Source: Winogradskyella aurantia
GTDB taxonomy: Bacteria > Bacteroidota > Bacteroidia > Flavobacteriales > Flavobacteriaceae
Length of the DNA stretch: 64,000 nucleotides
Assembly (NCBI RefSeq): GCF_002266855.1
Contig: NZ_NGJN01000001.1
Coordinates: 372,001-436,000 of the forward strand
Reading direction: 5' to 3'
Part shown: in pieces, positions 53,812-62,113 of the stretch
Numbering within the stretch: the stretch's first letter is position 1
Layout: each line of letters begins with the position of its first letter
Translations under genes and position numbers: made by a program
Notes under the pieces: model-generated
The model's database searches: none
Seen by the model: the letters and a program-made list of their open reading frames with translations, nothing else
What the model was told of the DNA's origin: nothing

Positions 53812-54414
53812 CTAATATTGTGATCCATCATGTTTACCAACTTCAAAACCGTGCTTTCTTAAAAATTGATTTCCACTTTCAATAGCACCCTCTTCCATTG
53901 TGGTTCCCATGGAATCGTTCCAACGGTTAAGGTAACCAAAAAGTGATATCACGCCTAGCATTTCCACTATTTCACCTTCATTCCAATGTTTGTATAAGCG
54001 ATTTTTTATATCTGCATTAACAGCATTAGGGATTTGACTTGCAGCTAAGCTAAAATCTAAGGCAGCACGTTCTGCCTCAGAAAATGCAGAATGCGTTCTG
54101 TAATCCCAGATATTCTCTAATTGCTCCTGTTCAGCACCATAACGTTCAGCTGCTCTTATGGCATGGGCTTGGCAATATCTGCATCCTGTGGCGTTGCTAC
54201 TTACCCAAGCAATCATGCGCTTTAATGCAGATGTTACGCGACCTTCATTCGCCATTACGGCTTTGTTTAAGTTAATAAAGGCCTTAGAGATAGCTGGCCT
54301 GCGTTGCATGGTTAATACCGAATTTGGACAAAACCCAAGGGTTTCATTAAAAAATATTGCCAGTTCTTTAGTTTCTAAATCATGGTCTGCAGACAATGGA
54401 GTTACTAATGCCAT
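53812..54414 (-). CDS. AhpD-like carboxymuconolactone decarboxylase family protein
   Basis: The 200-residue all-helical protein has the AhpD-type active-site pattern CRYCQAHAIRAAERYG (CxxC plus His). It belongs to the peroxidase-related alkylhydroperoxidase-like branch. Start at ATG 54414 (MALVTPLSAD); an upstream in-frame start at 54486 would reach into the divergent gene. It is divergent from the OsmC-like gene, 65 bases between starts, so the pair may answer to one regulator. Possibly peroxide defence. Confidence 0.85.
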   Translation of the reverse strand: MALVTPLSADHDLETKELAIFFNETLGFCPNSVLTMQRRPAISKAFINLNKAVMANEGRVTSALKRMIAWVSSNATGCRYCQAHAIRAAERYGAEQEQLENIWDYRTHSAFSEAERAALDFSLAASQIPNAVNADIKNRLYKHWNEGEIVEMLGVISLFGYLNRWNDSMGTTMEEGAIESGNQFLRKHGFEVGKHDGSQY

Positions 54415-54431
54415 AGTTATTTTTTTAATAG

Positions 54432-54439
54432 TATTTTTG
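54432..54439 (+). promoter_or_regulatory. -7 promoter element in the divergent CMD/OsmC intergenic region
   Basis: TATTTTTG is an exact TAnnTTTG match on the plus strand, 40 bases before the OsmC-like ATG. No -33 box seen. Confidence 0.4.
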
Positions 54440-54479
54440 AGAGAACAAGATAGTATTTCTAACACGTAAACTAAAAAAT

Positions 54480-54914
54480 ATGTCACATAAAGTCACAACG
54501 CATTGGAAAGGTGGTCTAACCTTTGAATCGGATAATCCTAGTGGTAAAACCGTAGTCATGGACACAAACATTGAGGGACAGGAAGAACGTTTTGGGTTGT
54601 CACCAAAGGCCATGATGTTATCATCTTTAGCCGGTTGCTCAGGCCTTGATGTTATTTCTATTTTGGATAAAATGAAAGTTGAAATAGACGATTTTAAAAT
54701 AGAAATTTCGGCAGAATTGACGGATGAGCATCCTAAATATTACCACTCAGTTAGTGTTGATTATCATTTCTATGGCCAGGATTTGAATAAAGAAAAAATT
54801 GAAAGAGCAGTTCAGCTTTCGGTTGAAAAATACTGCGGCGTGATGGAAATGTTTAGACGTTTTGCAGATGTAAAAACAACTGTTCAATATCATATTATGA
54901 CCAATCTACAATAG
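54480..54914 (+). CDS. OsmC-like organic hydroperoxide reductase family protein
   Basis: The 144-residue OsmC-fold protein has the two redox cysteines in SLAGCSGLDV (about residue 53) and VEKYCGVMEM (about 120). Such proteins reduce organic hydroperoxides. It shares a divergent promoter region with the AhpD-like gene, which supports a peroxide-defence role. The recJ gene starts 13 bases downstream. Confidence 0.87.
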   Translation: MSHKVTTHWKGGLTFESDNPSGKTVVMDTNIEGQEERFGLSPKAMMLSSLAGCSGLDVISILDKMKVEIDDFKIEISAELTDEHPKYYHSVSVDYHFYGQDLNKEKIERAVQLSVEKYCGVMEMFRRFADVKTTVQYHIMTNLQ

Positions 54915-54927
54915 ATAGTATAGTGTT

Positions 54928-56619
54928 ATGCGCTGGACATTAAAGCCAAAACCCGAACCTTCTAAAGTTGAAGAACTAAAAAAGGAACTTCAGGTCGATG
55001 ATATTGTAGCGACATTATTGTTGCAAAGAGGTATCGATTCGTATGAAGCTGCAAAAACCTTTTTCAGGCCAAGTTTTGAAGATTTACACAATCCGTTCTT
55101 AATGAAAGACATGGATAAAGCCGTGGAACGCATTGAATCTGCGATACTTCAAAACGAGAATATTTTGGTTTATGGCGATTACGATGTAGATGGCACCACC
55201 TCAGTAGCGTTAATGTCCACATATTTAAAAACTAGAACAGATACCGTTGCCACATATATTCCTGACCGTTATGATGAAGGCTATGGGATATCTTTTAAGG
55301 GTATTGACTTCGCATATGATAATGACATTTCGTTGATTATTGCTTTAGACTGTGGCATAAAGGCTATAGATAAAGTCGCTTATGCTAAGAAAAAAGACAT
55401 TGACTTTATTATTTGCGACCACCATAGACCTGGTGATAATATTCCAGAAGCCGTTGCTGTTTTAGATCCTAAACGCAGTGATTGTGATTATCCATTTAAA
55501 GAACTCTGCGGCTGCGGGGTGGGCTTTAAACTAATTACGGCTTTGGCCATTAACCAGGGCCAAACCGTAGAAGACTTAACAGCATATCTCGATTTAGTGG
55601 CGACGGCTATTGGAGCGGATATTGTACCTATAGTAGGTGAAAATAGAGCCTTGGCCTATTTTGGTCTTCAGGTCATTAACACTAATCCACGGCCAGGTAT
55701 GAAAGCCATTATTGCTGAGGTAAAAAAAGAGGAATTAACCATTACCGACGTGGTTTTTATCATTGCGCCGCGTATTAATGCTGCTGGCAGAATGAAACAC
55801 GGTAACCATGCTGTGACACTTTTAACCGAAACGGATTTTAATTTGGCGGTACAGTACGCTGTAGATATTGATCAGTTTAATACTGATCGTCGTGAAACAG
55901 ATCAGCGCATAACGGAAGAAGCCTTAATTCAGATAGAAGAAAATAAAGAAGAAGACCGTTTTACCACAGTTGTTTACAATGAAGTTTGGCACAAAGGTGT
56001 AATCGGTATAGTAGCCTCGCGTTTAATCGAGACCTACTATAGGCCAACATTGGTGTTTACTAGAAGTGGCGATAAATTAGCGGCTTCAGCACGATCTGTT
56101 AAAGGCTTCGATGTATATAATGCATTAGAGGCTTGTAGTGAATTTATCGAACAGTTTGGAGGCCATAAATATGCGGCGGGTTTAACCTTGTTACCAGAAA
56201 ACTACGAGGCTTTCAAAGCAAAATTTGAAACTGTGGTAAAGCAAACCATAGACCCTAAACTTTTAACTCCAGAGATAAGGGTGGATATGAACATAAGTCT
56301 TAATCACATTAATGATAAATTATACCGAATCATTAAACAGTTTGCACCATTCGGGCCCGGTAATATGACACCGGTTTTTATGACCCAAGATATTCGAGAC
56401 ACGGGCTGGGGAAAATGTGTAGGTGAGGATGATAAACATATTCGCTTTACTGCTACACAATCACCCAATGATAAATTAGTCTGTATAGGTTTTGGGTTAG
56501 GAGATAAAATAGACCTAATTAAAAAACAACAGTCATTTAGCGCAGTATATACTATAGATGAAAATCATTGGAATGGAAATACTACATTGCAGTTAAAACT
56601 AAAAGATATTAAAGCCTAA
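54928..56619 (+). CDS. recJ: Single-stranded-DNA-specific exonuclease RecJ
   Basis: The 563-residue DHH-family 5'-3' exonuclease for recombination and repair. Motifs: YGDYDVDGTTSVALM (motif I), DCGIKA, FIICDHHRPG (DHH), NAAGRMKHG, and FGGHKYAAGLTL in the DHHA1 domain. The C-terminal OB-like domain ends about residue 563. Downstream, the MFS gene starts 5 bases after its stop. Confidence 0.96.
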   Translation: MRWTLKPKPEPSKVEELKKELQVDDIVATLLLQRGIDSYEAAKTFFRPSFEDLHNPFLMKDMDKAVERIESAILQNENILVYGDYDVDGTTSVALMSTYLKTRTDTVATYIPDRYDEGYGISFKGIDFAYDNDISLIIALDCGIKAIDKVAYAKKKDIDFIICDHHRPGDNIPEAVAVLDPKRSDCDYPFKELCGCGVGFKLITALAINQGQTVEDLTAYLDLVATAIGADIVPIVGENRALAYFGLQVINTNPRPGMKAIIAEVKKEELTITDVVFIIAPRINAAGRMKHGNHAVTLLTETDFNLAVQYAVDIDQFNTDRRETDQRITEEALIQIEENKEEDRFTTVVYNEVWHKGVIGIVASRLIETYYRPTLVFTRSGDKLAASARSVKGFDVYNALEACSEFIEQFGGHKYAAGLTLLPENYEAFKAKFETVVKQTIDPKLLTPEIRVDMNISLNHINDKLYRIIKQFAPFGPGNMTPVFMTQDIRDTGWGKCVGEDDKHIRFTATQSPNDKLVCIGFGLGDKIDLIKKQQSFSAVYTIDENHWNGNTTLQLKLKDIKA

Positions 56620-56624
56620 ACTTA

Positions 56625-57902
56625 TTGTATAAAAACGACCCATACGCAGCACTTCGAATTAAAGAATTCAATATATTTTTGCTGGTAAGATTTGCATTGG
56701 TCTTCGGTTGGTCCATGCAGTTTGTAGTCATAGAGTGGCAAGTGTATGCCTTAACTCAAGACCCTTTAGCTTTAGGAATTATTGGTCTCTGTGAATTTCT
56801 ACCAGCTTTTTTTCTCGCGCCTTTTGCTGGTCATATCGTTGATAAAAAGGAAAAGCGAAATTTATTTACACTTTGCATTGCCTTGTTCTCATTAATAAGT
56901 TTCGGATTATTTTGGTTAAGCTCAGAACGTATTGAATCCTTGTGGGAAACCACAACTATTTTATACGGCATTTATGGATTGGTGTTTTTTGGAGGCGTCT
57001 TAAGAGCCTTTTTTGGGCCCACAATATTTTCACTTATTGCACTGCTGGTGCCTAAAAGAATATATCCCAATGCTGCCACATGGAGCAGTAGCACTTGGAA
57101 GGGAGCGAATGTTTTTGGCGCCTTGTGTGGTGGATTTTTAATTGCATGGATTGGGGTCCACTATACCCTTGGTATTATTTTTTTCTTGGTAGTACTGTCA
57201 TTCGTTTTCGTGTTACAAATAAGCAAAAAACCTATTTTGAATCAAGGGTCTAATGAGTCCGTGAAGGAAAGTCTCAAAGCAGGGCTCCGGTTTGTGTTCA
57301 ATGATAAAGTCATTTTAGGTGCATTGACCTTAGATATGATTGCTGTATTGTTTGGTGGTGCTGTAGCTATTTTTGCCGTTTTTGCCAAAGATGTTTTAAA
57401 TGCCGGACCAGAAGGATTTGGACTATTAAACGCAGCATTGTCTTCTGGCAGTATCCTAACCATGTTGGCCACGACTTACATACCAATTACAAAAAGTACT
57501 GGAAAGAAATTACTGGTCTCCGTTTTTGGGTTTGGGCTATGTATGATTGTTTTTGGTGCTTCAAAATTATTATGGCTCAGTGTGGTGATGCTGTTCCTAT
57601 CTGGTGTTTTTGATGGCATCTCAATGGTAGTGCGACAAACGATTCTTCAAATAAAAACACCAGACGCTATGAGAGGACGTGTTGGAGCAGTTAATTCCAT
57701 GTTTGTGGGATCTTCTAATGAACTCGGGGCTCTGGAAAGTGGTATAGCGGCACGGATTTTTGGTGCACCATTGGCTGTAGTGCTCGGTGGCACCGTAACA
57801 CTAATTATTGTGGCAATAATTGGCGTTAAAAATCAACCGCTAAGAGAACTGGATTTGCGTAAAGATATCGATGAGCATTACGAAGAGACTAAGGCTCAAT
57901 AA
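56625..57902 (+). CDS. MFS transporter (EntS/MFS_3-like)
   Basis: The 425-residue protein has about 12 membrane helices and the MFS motif LAPFAGHIVDKKEKRN between helices 2 and 3. It resembles the branch of small-molecule exporters that includes EntS. The start is TTG at 56625; no ATG occurs before the first helix. It is probably translated from the recJ transcript, 5 bases downstream. Its end overlaps the convergent lpxH gene by 7 bases. Substrate unknown. Confidence 0.82.
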   Translation: MYKNDPYAALRIKEFNIFLLVRFALVFGWSMQFVVIEWQVYALTQDPLALGIIGLCEFLPAFFLAPFAGHIVDKKEKRNLFTLCIALFSLISFGLFWLSSERIESLWETTTILYGIYGLVFFGGVLRAFFGPTIFSLIALLVPKRIYPNAATWSSSTWKGANVFGALCGGFLIAWIGVHYTLGIIFFLVVLSFVFVLQISKKPILNQGSNESVKESLKAGLRFVFNDKVILGALTLDMIAVLFGGAVAIFAVFAKDVLNAGPEGFGLLNAALSSGSILTMLATTYIPITKSTGKKLLVSVFGFGLCMIVFGASKLLWLSVVMLFLSGVFDGISMVVRQTILQIKTPDAMRGRVGAVNSMFVGSSNELGALESGIAARIFGAPLAVVLGGTVTLIIVAIIGVKNQPLRELDLRKDIDEHYEETKAQ

Positions 57903-58666
57903 TTTTTCAATTCAAAGGTTTCACCATCAAAAACCCCATAAGTAAAATACTGAATCCAATCGCCTAAATTGATGTATTTTGACTTTGGATTAAGCTGTAT
58001 TTCTAGAGGCAAATGTCTGTGGCCAAACACAAAGTAATCACGATGTTTTTCCTCTAATTTTTTCCGACTGTAAACCGCTAACCATTCCTTGTCTTCACCC
58101 AAAAAAGTAGCGTCATCATCTCCGGAGATCAATTTATTCTTTACCGAAAAGTACTGGGCAATACGCATCCCAATATCAGGGTGACCCCATCGAAATAACC
58201 ATTTAAAAAAAGGACTTATAAAGACTTTTTTCATGCGCTTATACCCTTTGTCACCGGGGCCTAAACCATCGCCATGGCCAATAAAAAAAGAAGTCTTTCC
58301 CAATGTAAACTCCATAGGGTTATGGTAAACGGGAATCCCTAGCTCTTCCTCAAAATACCCATTCATCCATAAATCATGGTTGCCCACAAAATAGTGAATA
58401 GGGATACCAGAGTCGCTTATCTCTGCGAGTTTACCTAAGGTTCTAGTAAATCCTTTTGGGATTACCGTTTTATATTCAAACCAAAAATCGAACAGATCAC
58501 CGAGTAAAAAAATAGCTGCGGCGTCTTCCTTTACCTCGTCTAACCAAGCCACGAACTTTTTTTCTCTCGGTAAAGAGCTTTCGCAATCGGGTGCACCCAA
58601 GTGATTATCTGATGCGAAATAGATTTTCTTACCTTTTGGAATGGATATGTGATGATTGCTATTCAT
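57896..58666 (-). CDS. lpxH: UDP-2,3-diacylglucosamine pyrophosphatase
   Basis: The 256-residue metallophosphoesterase of lipid A synthesis has FASDNHLGAPD, LGDLFDFWFE, FVGNHDLWM, GHGDGLGPGDKGYK and GHRHLP, the metal-site set of LpxH. Started at ATG 58666, overlapping the upstream queD stop by 8 bases. It cleaves UDP-2,3-diacylglucosamine to lipid X. The operon seems to be small ORFs - queD - lpxH, reading left. Confidence 0.92.
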   Translation of the reverse strand: MNSNHHISIPKGKKIYFASDNHLGAPDCESSLPREKKFVAWLDEVKEDAAAIFLLGDLFDFWFEYKTVIPKGFTRTLGKLAEISDSGIPIHYFVGNHDLWMNGYFEEELGIPVYHNPMEFTLGKTSFFIGHGDGLGPGDKGYKRMKKVFISPFFKWLFRWGHPDIGMRIAQYFSVKNKLISGDDDATFLGEDKEWLAVYSRKKLEEKHRDYFVFGHRHLPLEIQLNPKSKYINLGDWIQYFTYGVFDGETFELKNY

Positions 58667-59111
58667 TGTCCGAAGCAAACCACTCTGCAAAACTTGTGGC
58701 GGTTTCTTGAAGCTTTAAGGAATGAAGTTTTATGTTTTTTGGCAGTCTCTTCTTAATCTTTACGGCGAAGTCTATTACCATCATTTCACTTGTCGGTTGA
58801 TAGTCTACCAATAATACGTTATGCCCTCTGTTTTCTAATTCTTTGGCCAATTCTATATGAGGTGTGTTTTTATTGAATACGGTAGCATGGTCAAACACGT
58901 CTACAATCTCTTCCTTCACAATTTTTTTTAAATCCCCAAAATCAATCACCATTCCAAATTTTACGTGGGTACTATCAGAAATAGGAATACCTATTACAGT
59001 GACGTCTAAGCGGTAGCTGTGGCCATGCACATTTTTGCACTTACCGTCGTAGCCATAAAGAGCATGACCCGTTTCAAAAGAAAATTGTTTTGTAATTCGA
59101 ATTTGACTCAT
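58659..59111 (-). CDS. queD: 6-carboxytetrahydropterin synthase
   Basis: The 150-residue QueD/PTPS-family protein has zinc ligands in FETGHALYG and VHGHSY, the catalytic Cys in GKCKNVHGH and the Glu in SLKLQETATSFAEW. It makes 6-carboxytetrahydropterin, a queuosine precursor; the queC and queE partners are not in the window. The start ATG overlaps the stop of a tiny upstream gene (TAATG). Confidence 0.9.
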   Translation of the reverse strand: MSQIRITKQFSFETGHALYGYDGKCKNVHGHSYRLDVTVIGIPISDSTHVKFGMVIDFGDLKKIVKEEIVDVFDHATVFNKNTPHIELAKELENRGHNVLLVDYQPTSEMMVIDFAVKIKKRLPKNIKLHSLKLQETATSFAEWFASDNE

Positions 59112-59188
59112 TAGGGTTTGCGATTACGATTAACAAAATAGATAACTATCAAGGCAATGGCCAAGATTAAAAACAGATAATTCCCCAT
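59111..59188 (-). CDS. Very small membrane protein (25 residues)
   Basis: The frame MGNYLFLILAIALIVIYF then a basic tail VNRNRKP is one membrane helix with a positive end. Its TAA stop shares a base with the queD ATG (TAATG), a common sign of translational coupling and of a real gene. I recognise no family. Confidence 0.5.
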   Translation of the reverse strand: MGNYLFLILAIALIVIYFVNRNRKP

Positions 59189-59190
59189 GT

Positions 59191-59367
59191 TTAGTCTTCT
59201 TTATATCGATTCTTATTATATCTATAAATTAAATAGGCGAACGCCACTAAGATGACAAAGGGTAAAAGCATTCCAATAAACACACCGACACCATAGCTGC
59301 TATCAGGGGCCTCTTTGAGTTTCTGATCAATATCAACCTCTTGTAATATGTAAATTATAGCTGTCAA
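59191..59367 (-). CDS. Small membrane protein (58 residues)
   Basis: A short open frame begins at TTG 59367 (TAIIYILQEVDIDQKLKEA after the start), with a strong membrane helix (GVFIGMLLPFVILVAFAYLIY) and a basic tail (RYNKNRYKED). It ends 2 bases before the 25-residue frame, so both sit in the queD-lpxH operon. The start codon is uncertain. No known family recognised. Confidence 0.5.
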   Translation of the reverse strand: MTAIIYILQEVDIDQKLKEAPDSSYGVGVFIGMLLPFVILVAFAYLIYRYNKNRYKED

Positions 59368-59400
59368 AGAGAAAAAATGCCTTTCTATCTTGGCTCAAAT

Positions 59401-60735
59401 TTAAGTGTTTTGCGCTAGTGATTTAAATGTTTTCCTGAATTTTATAATTAGAGGGAGCCCTCTCGCTATTATCCAAAGTGTAAAGGCTATGAAAATCCCA
59501 TAAAGTTTAAAACCCAATGCATCGCATACTAAAATAACTGGGATAAAGACCAATAGCGTTGAAAATAACAAGACATTTCTTAAGAATTGCATACGTCCAA
59601 GACCTTTAAAAACACCATCAAAAATAAAGGCTAAGGCACAAAGAGGCTGCATAGCAATTACTAACCAAAAGATTTCGTAAAACTCAGTCAATACCTGCTG
59701 GTCGTTGGTAAATAAACGACCGATGGGGTAATACAATAAACCACCTATTATAGCGATAACTGAACCAACTAGAATTCCGTACTTAATAAGTTTGTTACTT
59801 AATTCGATTAAAGTATTGTAAGCTTTAGCACCCAAGAGTTTACCAGATAGAATGTTACCAGCACTGGCATAACCATCAATTAAAAAAGCCCCTAGAAACC
59901 ATAGATTAATAGCAATAGTGTAAGCTGCTATATAAACCGAACCATATTTTGTAGCGAAGCTTGTGCCGAAATATAGAGCGATATTTAGGGCAATGGTTCT
60001 AATAAATAAGTTTATAATCATTAAGGCGAAGCGCTTAATCTCCGGATTAAAAGGAAGTTTAATAAGAAGTGGAATATCAGTTTTTTTTAGCATATAATAA
60101 GCTGAAAGGGCTGCCATAATCAATTGTGCAATAACACTTGCATAAGCCGCACCTTCAATGTGCATGGCAGGGACATAACCTTCAACACCATAAACCAAAA
60201 TAATATCGAGAATGATATTTGCCACGGCACCAGTTATAGCAATCAACATAGGATGGAAGGTATTCTGGAGTCCTCTAAAGGTGCCAAAAACGGCAATGGT
60301 AAAAAGGGTAAACGGAAATCCAAAGACCCTAATCTGATAGTAGGTAATACTATAATTTAAAATGGTTTCAGACGCATTGTAAAGCTTAAAAATTTCAGAA
60401 GCAAAGGGATAAGTCACTAAAATGATAATTACGCTTAAGGAGGTAATCAAAAACATAGCTTGGGCTGGTAGATTTTTAACCGCCTCTAAATTCTCAGCCC
60501 CGAGATATTGCGATACAATAGACGAAATAGCACTTCGGGTTTGGCCTAAAACCCAAATAAGCATAGAGAGAAAAGTCGTTACAATACCAACTGCTGCCAG
60601 GGATTCTGTGGCATTGTAATCCATATTACCAATAATGGCAGCATCTGTTAGAGATAGTATGGGCTCTGACACTCCTGCAATTAAAGCTGGAATAGCAAGT
60701 TGATTTATTCGTTTTAATGAGATTTCTGCGCTCAA
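59401..60735 (-). CDS. MATE family efflux transporter
   Basis: The 444-residue protein has 12 membrane helices in two six-helix halves, typical of MATE exporters of the DinF-like group (opening LKRINQLAIPALIAGVSEPI, then LTDAAIIG). These move drugs or toxic metabolites out against Na+ or H+. Its start overlaps the GNAT stop by 4 bases (ATGA), so the two are co-translated. Confidence 0.9.
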   Translation of the reverse strand: MSAEISLKRINQLAIPALIAGVSEPILSLTDAAIIGNMDYNATESLAAVGIVTTFLSMLIWVLGQTRSAISSIVSQYLGAENLEAVKNLPAQAMFLITSLSVIIILVTYPFASEIFKLYNASETILNYSITYYQIRVFGFPFTLFTIAVFGTFRGLQNTFHPMLIAITGAVANIILDIILVYGVEGYVPAMHIEGAAYASVIAQLIMAALSAYYMLKKTDIPLLIKLPFNPEIKRFALMIINLFIRTIALNIALYFGTSFATKYGSVYIAAYTIAINLWFLGAFLIDGYASAGNILSGKLLGAKAYNTLIELSNKLIKYGILVGSVIAIIGGLLYYPIGRLFTNDQQVLTEFYEIFWLVIAMQPLCALAFIFDGVFKGLGRMQFLRNVLLFSTLLVFIPVILVCDALGFKLYGIFIAFTLWIIARGLPLIIKFRKTFKSLAQNT

Positions 60736-61232
60736 AGGACTAATTCATAACAGTGAAAGGGATATTTGCTTTGCTTATGAAAGTAAATATCACCTAATCG
60801 TTTATAACCGCGAAGTTCGTAAAACTTTTGGTTTCTTACATTCTGCGAGAAGGTGTCTAATCGAATAGAACAATAACCATTTTCTATAGCATGTATCTCT
60901 GCGAATTCCATAAGTTTTTGAGCATTACCTTTACCTTGATATTTTGGATGAACGCATAAGCGATGAATATATATGTTATTTTTATTTTTTGTTAGCCATT
61001 CTATAGGAATATATTCATCATCTATTAAGGTAGATATAACGACACATCCAATTACCAGTCTATTTAATTCTAGGACGTAAAGCTCATTCCGTTTTATATC
61101 TTGTTCAAAAGTAGAAATATTCGGATAGTAGTCATTCCATTGATAAATTCCTTTCTCTATCATAGATTTTGCACAGGCTCTTGTTGTGGCCATAATAGAG
61201 TCTAGGTCTTTTTCTTGTCCAGTGCGTATCAT
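60732..61232 (-). CDS. GNAT family N-acetyltransferase
   Basis: The 166-residue GNAT-fold protein has the acetyl-CoA loop VHPKYQGKGNAQKLMEFA and the late NVRNQKFYELRGYKRLG. The acceptor is unknown. It is the first gene of a two-gene operon with the MATE transporter, so a linked acetylation-plus-export detoxification function is possible. Its 5' end is divergent from the universal stress protein gene. Confidence 0.87.
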   Translation of the reverse strand: MIRTGQEKDLDSIMATTRACAKSMIEKGIYQWNDYYPNISTFEQDIKRNELYVLELNRLVIGCVVISTLIDDEYIPIEWLTKNKNNIYIHRLCVHPKYQGKGNAQKLMEFAEIHAIENGYCSIRLDTFSQNVRNQKFYELRGYKRLGDIYFHKQSKYPFHCYELVL

Positions 61233-61241
61233 TATTATATG

Positions 61242-61249
61242 TACTTTTG
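61242..61249 (+). promoter_or_regulatory. -7 promoter element of the universal stress protein gene
   Basis: TACTTTTG is an exact TAnnTTTG match, 17 bases before the ATG at 61267. This short leader supports the ATG chosen. No -33 box at the ideal spacing. Confidence 0.45.
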
Positions 61250-61266
61250 TTTCAAATTTAACAGTA

Positions 61267-62064
61267 ATGAAAACAATTTTAGTTCCTGTAGGGCCCTCTA
61301 AAAATGCAACATCGCATTTACAATATGCTATTGATTTTGCAAAGGCATTCGGCGCAAAAGTTTATGTAGTTCAAATATATAACGTATATACCAAAGCCGG
61401 AACAATGATAAAGATTGATCATATTCTTGAGCGCGAATCTATGGCTTTTCTTGAATCCCATGTTGCCACTGTTGATAAAAAAGGAGTAGAGGTTATTACA
61501 AGAACGTTTAAAGGAGAATTGATTGACACTTTAGAAGAGGTTTGTAAAGCGTTGAAGGTTGATTTGATCATTTTAGAACCGAGAACCACTTCAAGCAAAG
61601 AAGAGGTTTACCTTGGTAAGACATCTGGAAAGATTGTTAAGCGCACTCAAATACCAGTATTAATTGTACCGGAGGGATATATTTATAAACCTATTGTTAA
61701 AATTCTTTTGGCACTTAAGTCCGCCGTCATTAAAAAAGAAGGAGTTCTTAAACCTCTCATCGCTATCAAAGACAAATTTAAAGCCGTTGTAAATATTTTG
61801 TTGGTAAAAACCCCGCATCACCTTGAAGGTGACTTTGAGATTAATGATGAATTAAAAAGGATAATTACAAATACAACAATTTCAGAACGACCAACAACCT
61901 TTCAAGCTGTACTTGAACATTACAAGGAGAATAATCCTGATCTGTTGTGCGTTGTGAGACGCAAACGCGGGTTCTTTTCAAAACTTTGGGAAAAGGACAC
62001 AATTTTAAAAAAGGACTTTCATGCTAATAAAATGCCGGTCCTGGTATTGAGCGGCCTAAAGTAA
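61267..62064 (+). CDS. Universal stress protein (UspA family)
   Basis: I start at ATG 61267 (MKTILVPVGPSKNATSHL), the normal Usp beginning; a longer in-frame GTG/TTG-type extension from 61186 would overlap the divergent GNAT gene. The first 140 residues or so are one Usp domain with IILEPRT and TSGKIVKRTQIPVLIVPEG. The remaining 120 residues look like a second, degenerate Usp-like domain ending in LVLSGLK. Typical roles are stress and starvation survival. Confidence 0.87.
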   Translation: MKTILVPVGPSKNATSHLQYAIDFAKAFGAKVYVVQIYNVYTKAGTMIKIDHILERESMAFLESHVATVDKKGVEVITRTFKGELIDTLEEVCKALKVDLIILEPRTTSSKEEVYLGKTSGKIVKRTQIPVLIVPEGYIYKPIVKILLALKSAVIKKEGVLKPLIAIKDKFKAVVNILLVKTPHHLEGDFEINDELKRIITNTTISERPTTFQAVLEHYKENNPDLLCVVRRKRGFFSKLWEKDTILKKDFHANKMPVLVLSGLK

Positions 62065-62074
62065 ATTGCATAGT

Positions 62075-62082
62075 TACATTTG
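62075..62082 (+). promoter_or_regulatory. -7 promoter element upstream of the DNA methyltransferase
   Basis: TACATTTG is an exact TAnnTTTG match, 31 bases before the ATG at 62114. It lies just after the universal stress protein stop. Confidence 0.4.
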
Positions 62083-62113
62083 GTTCAGACCTTAGTGAAA
62101 TCATTGGCTACTT

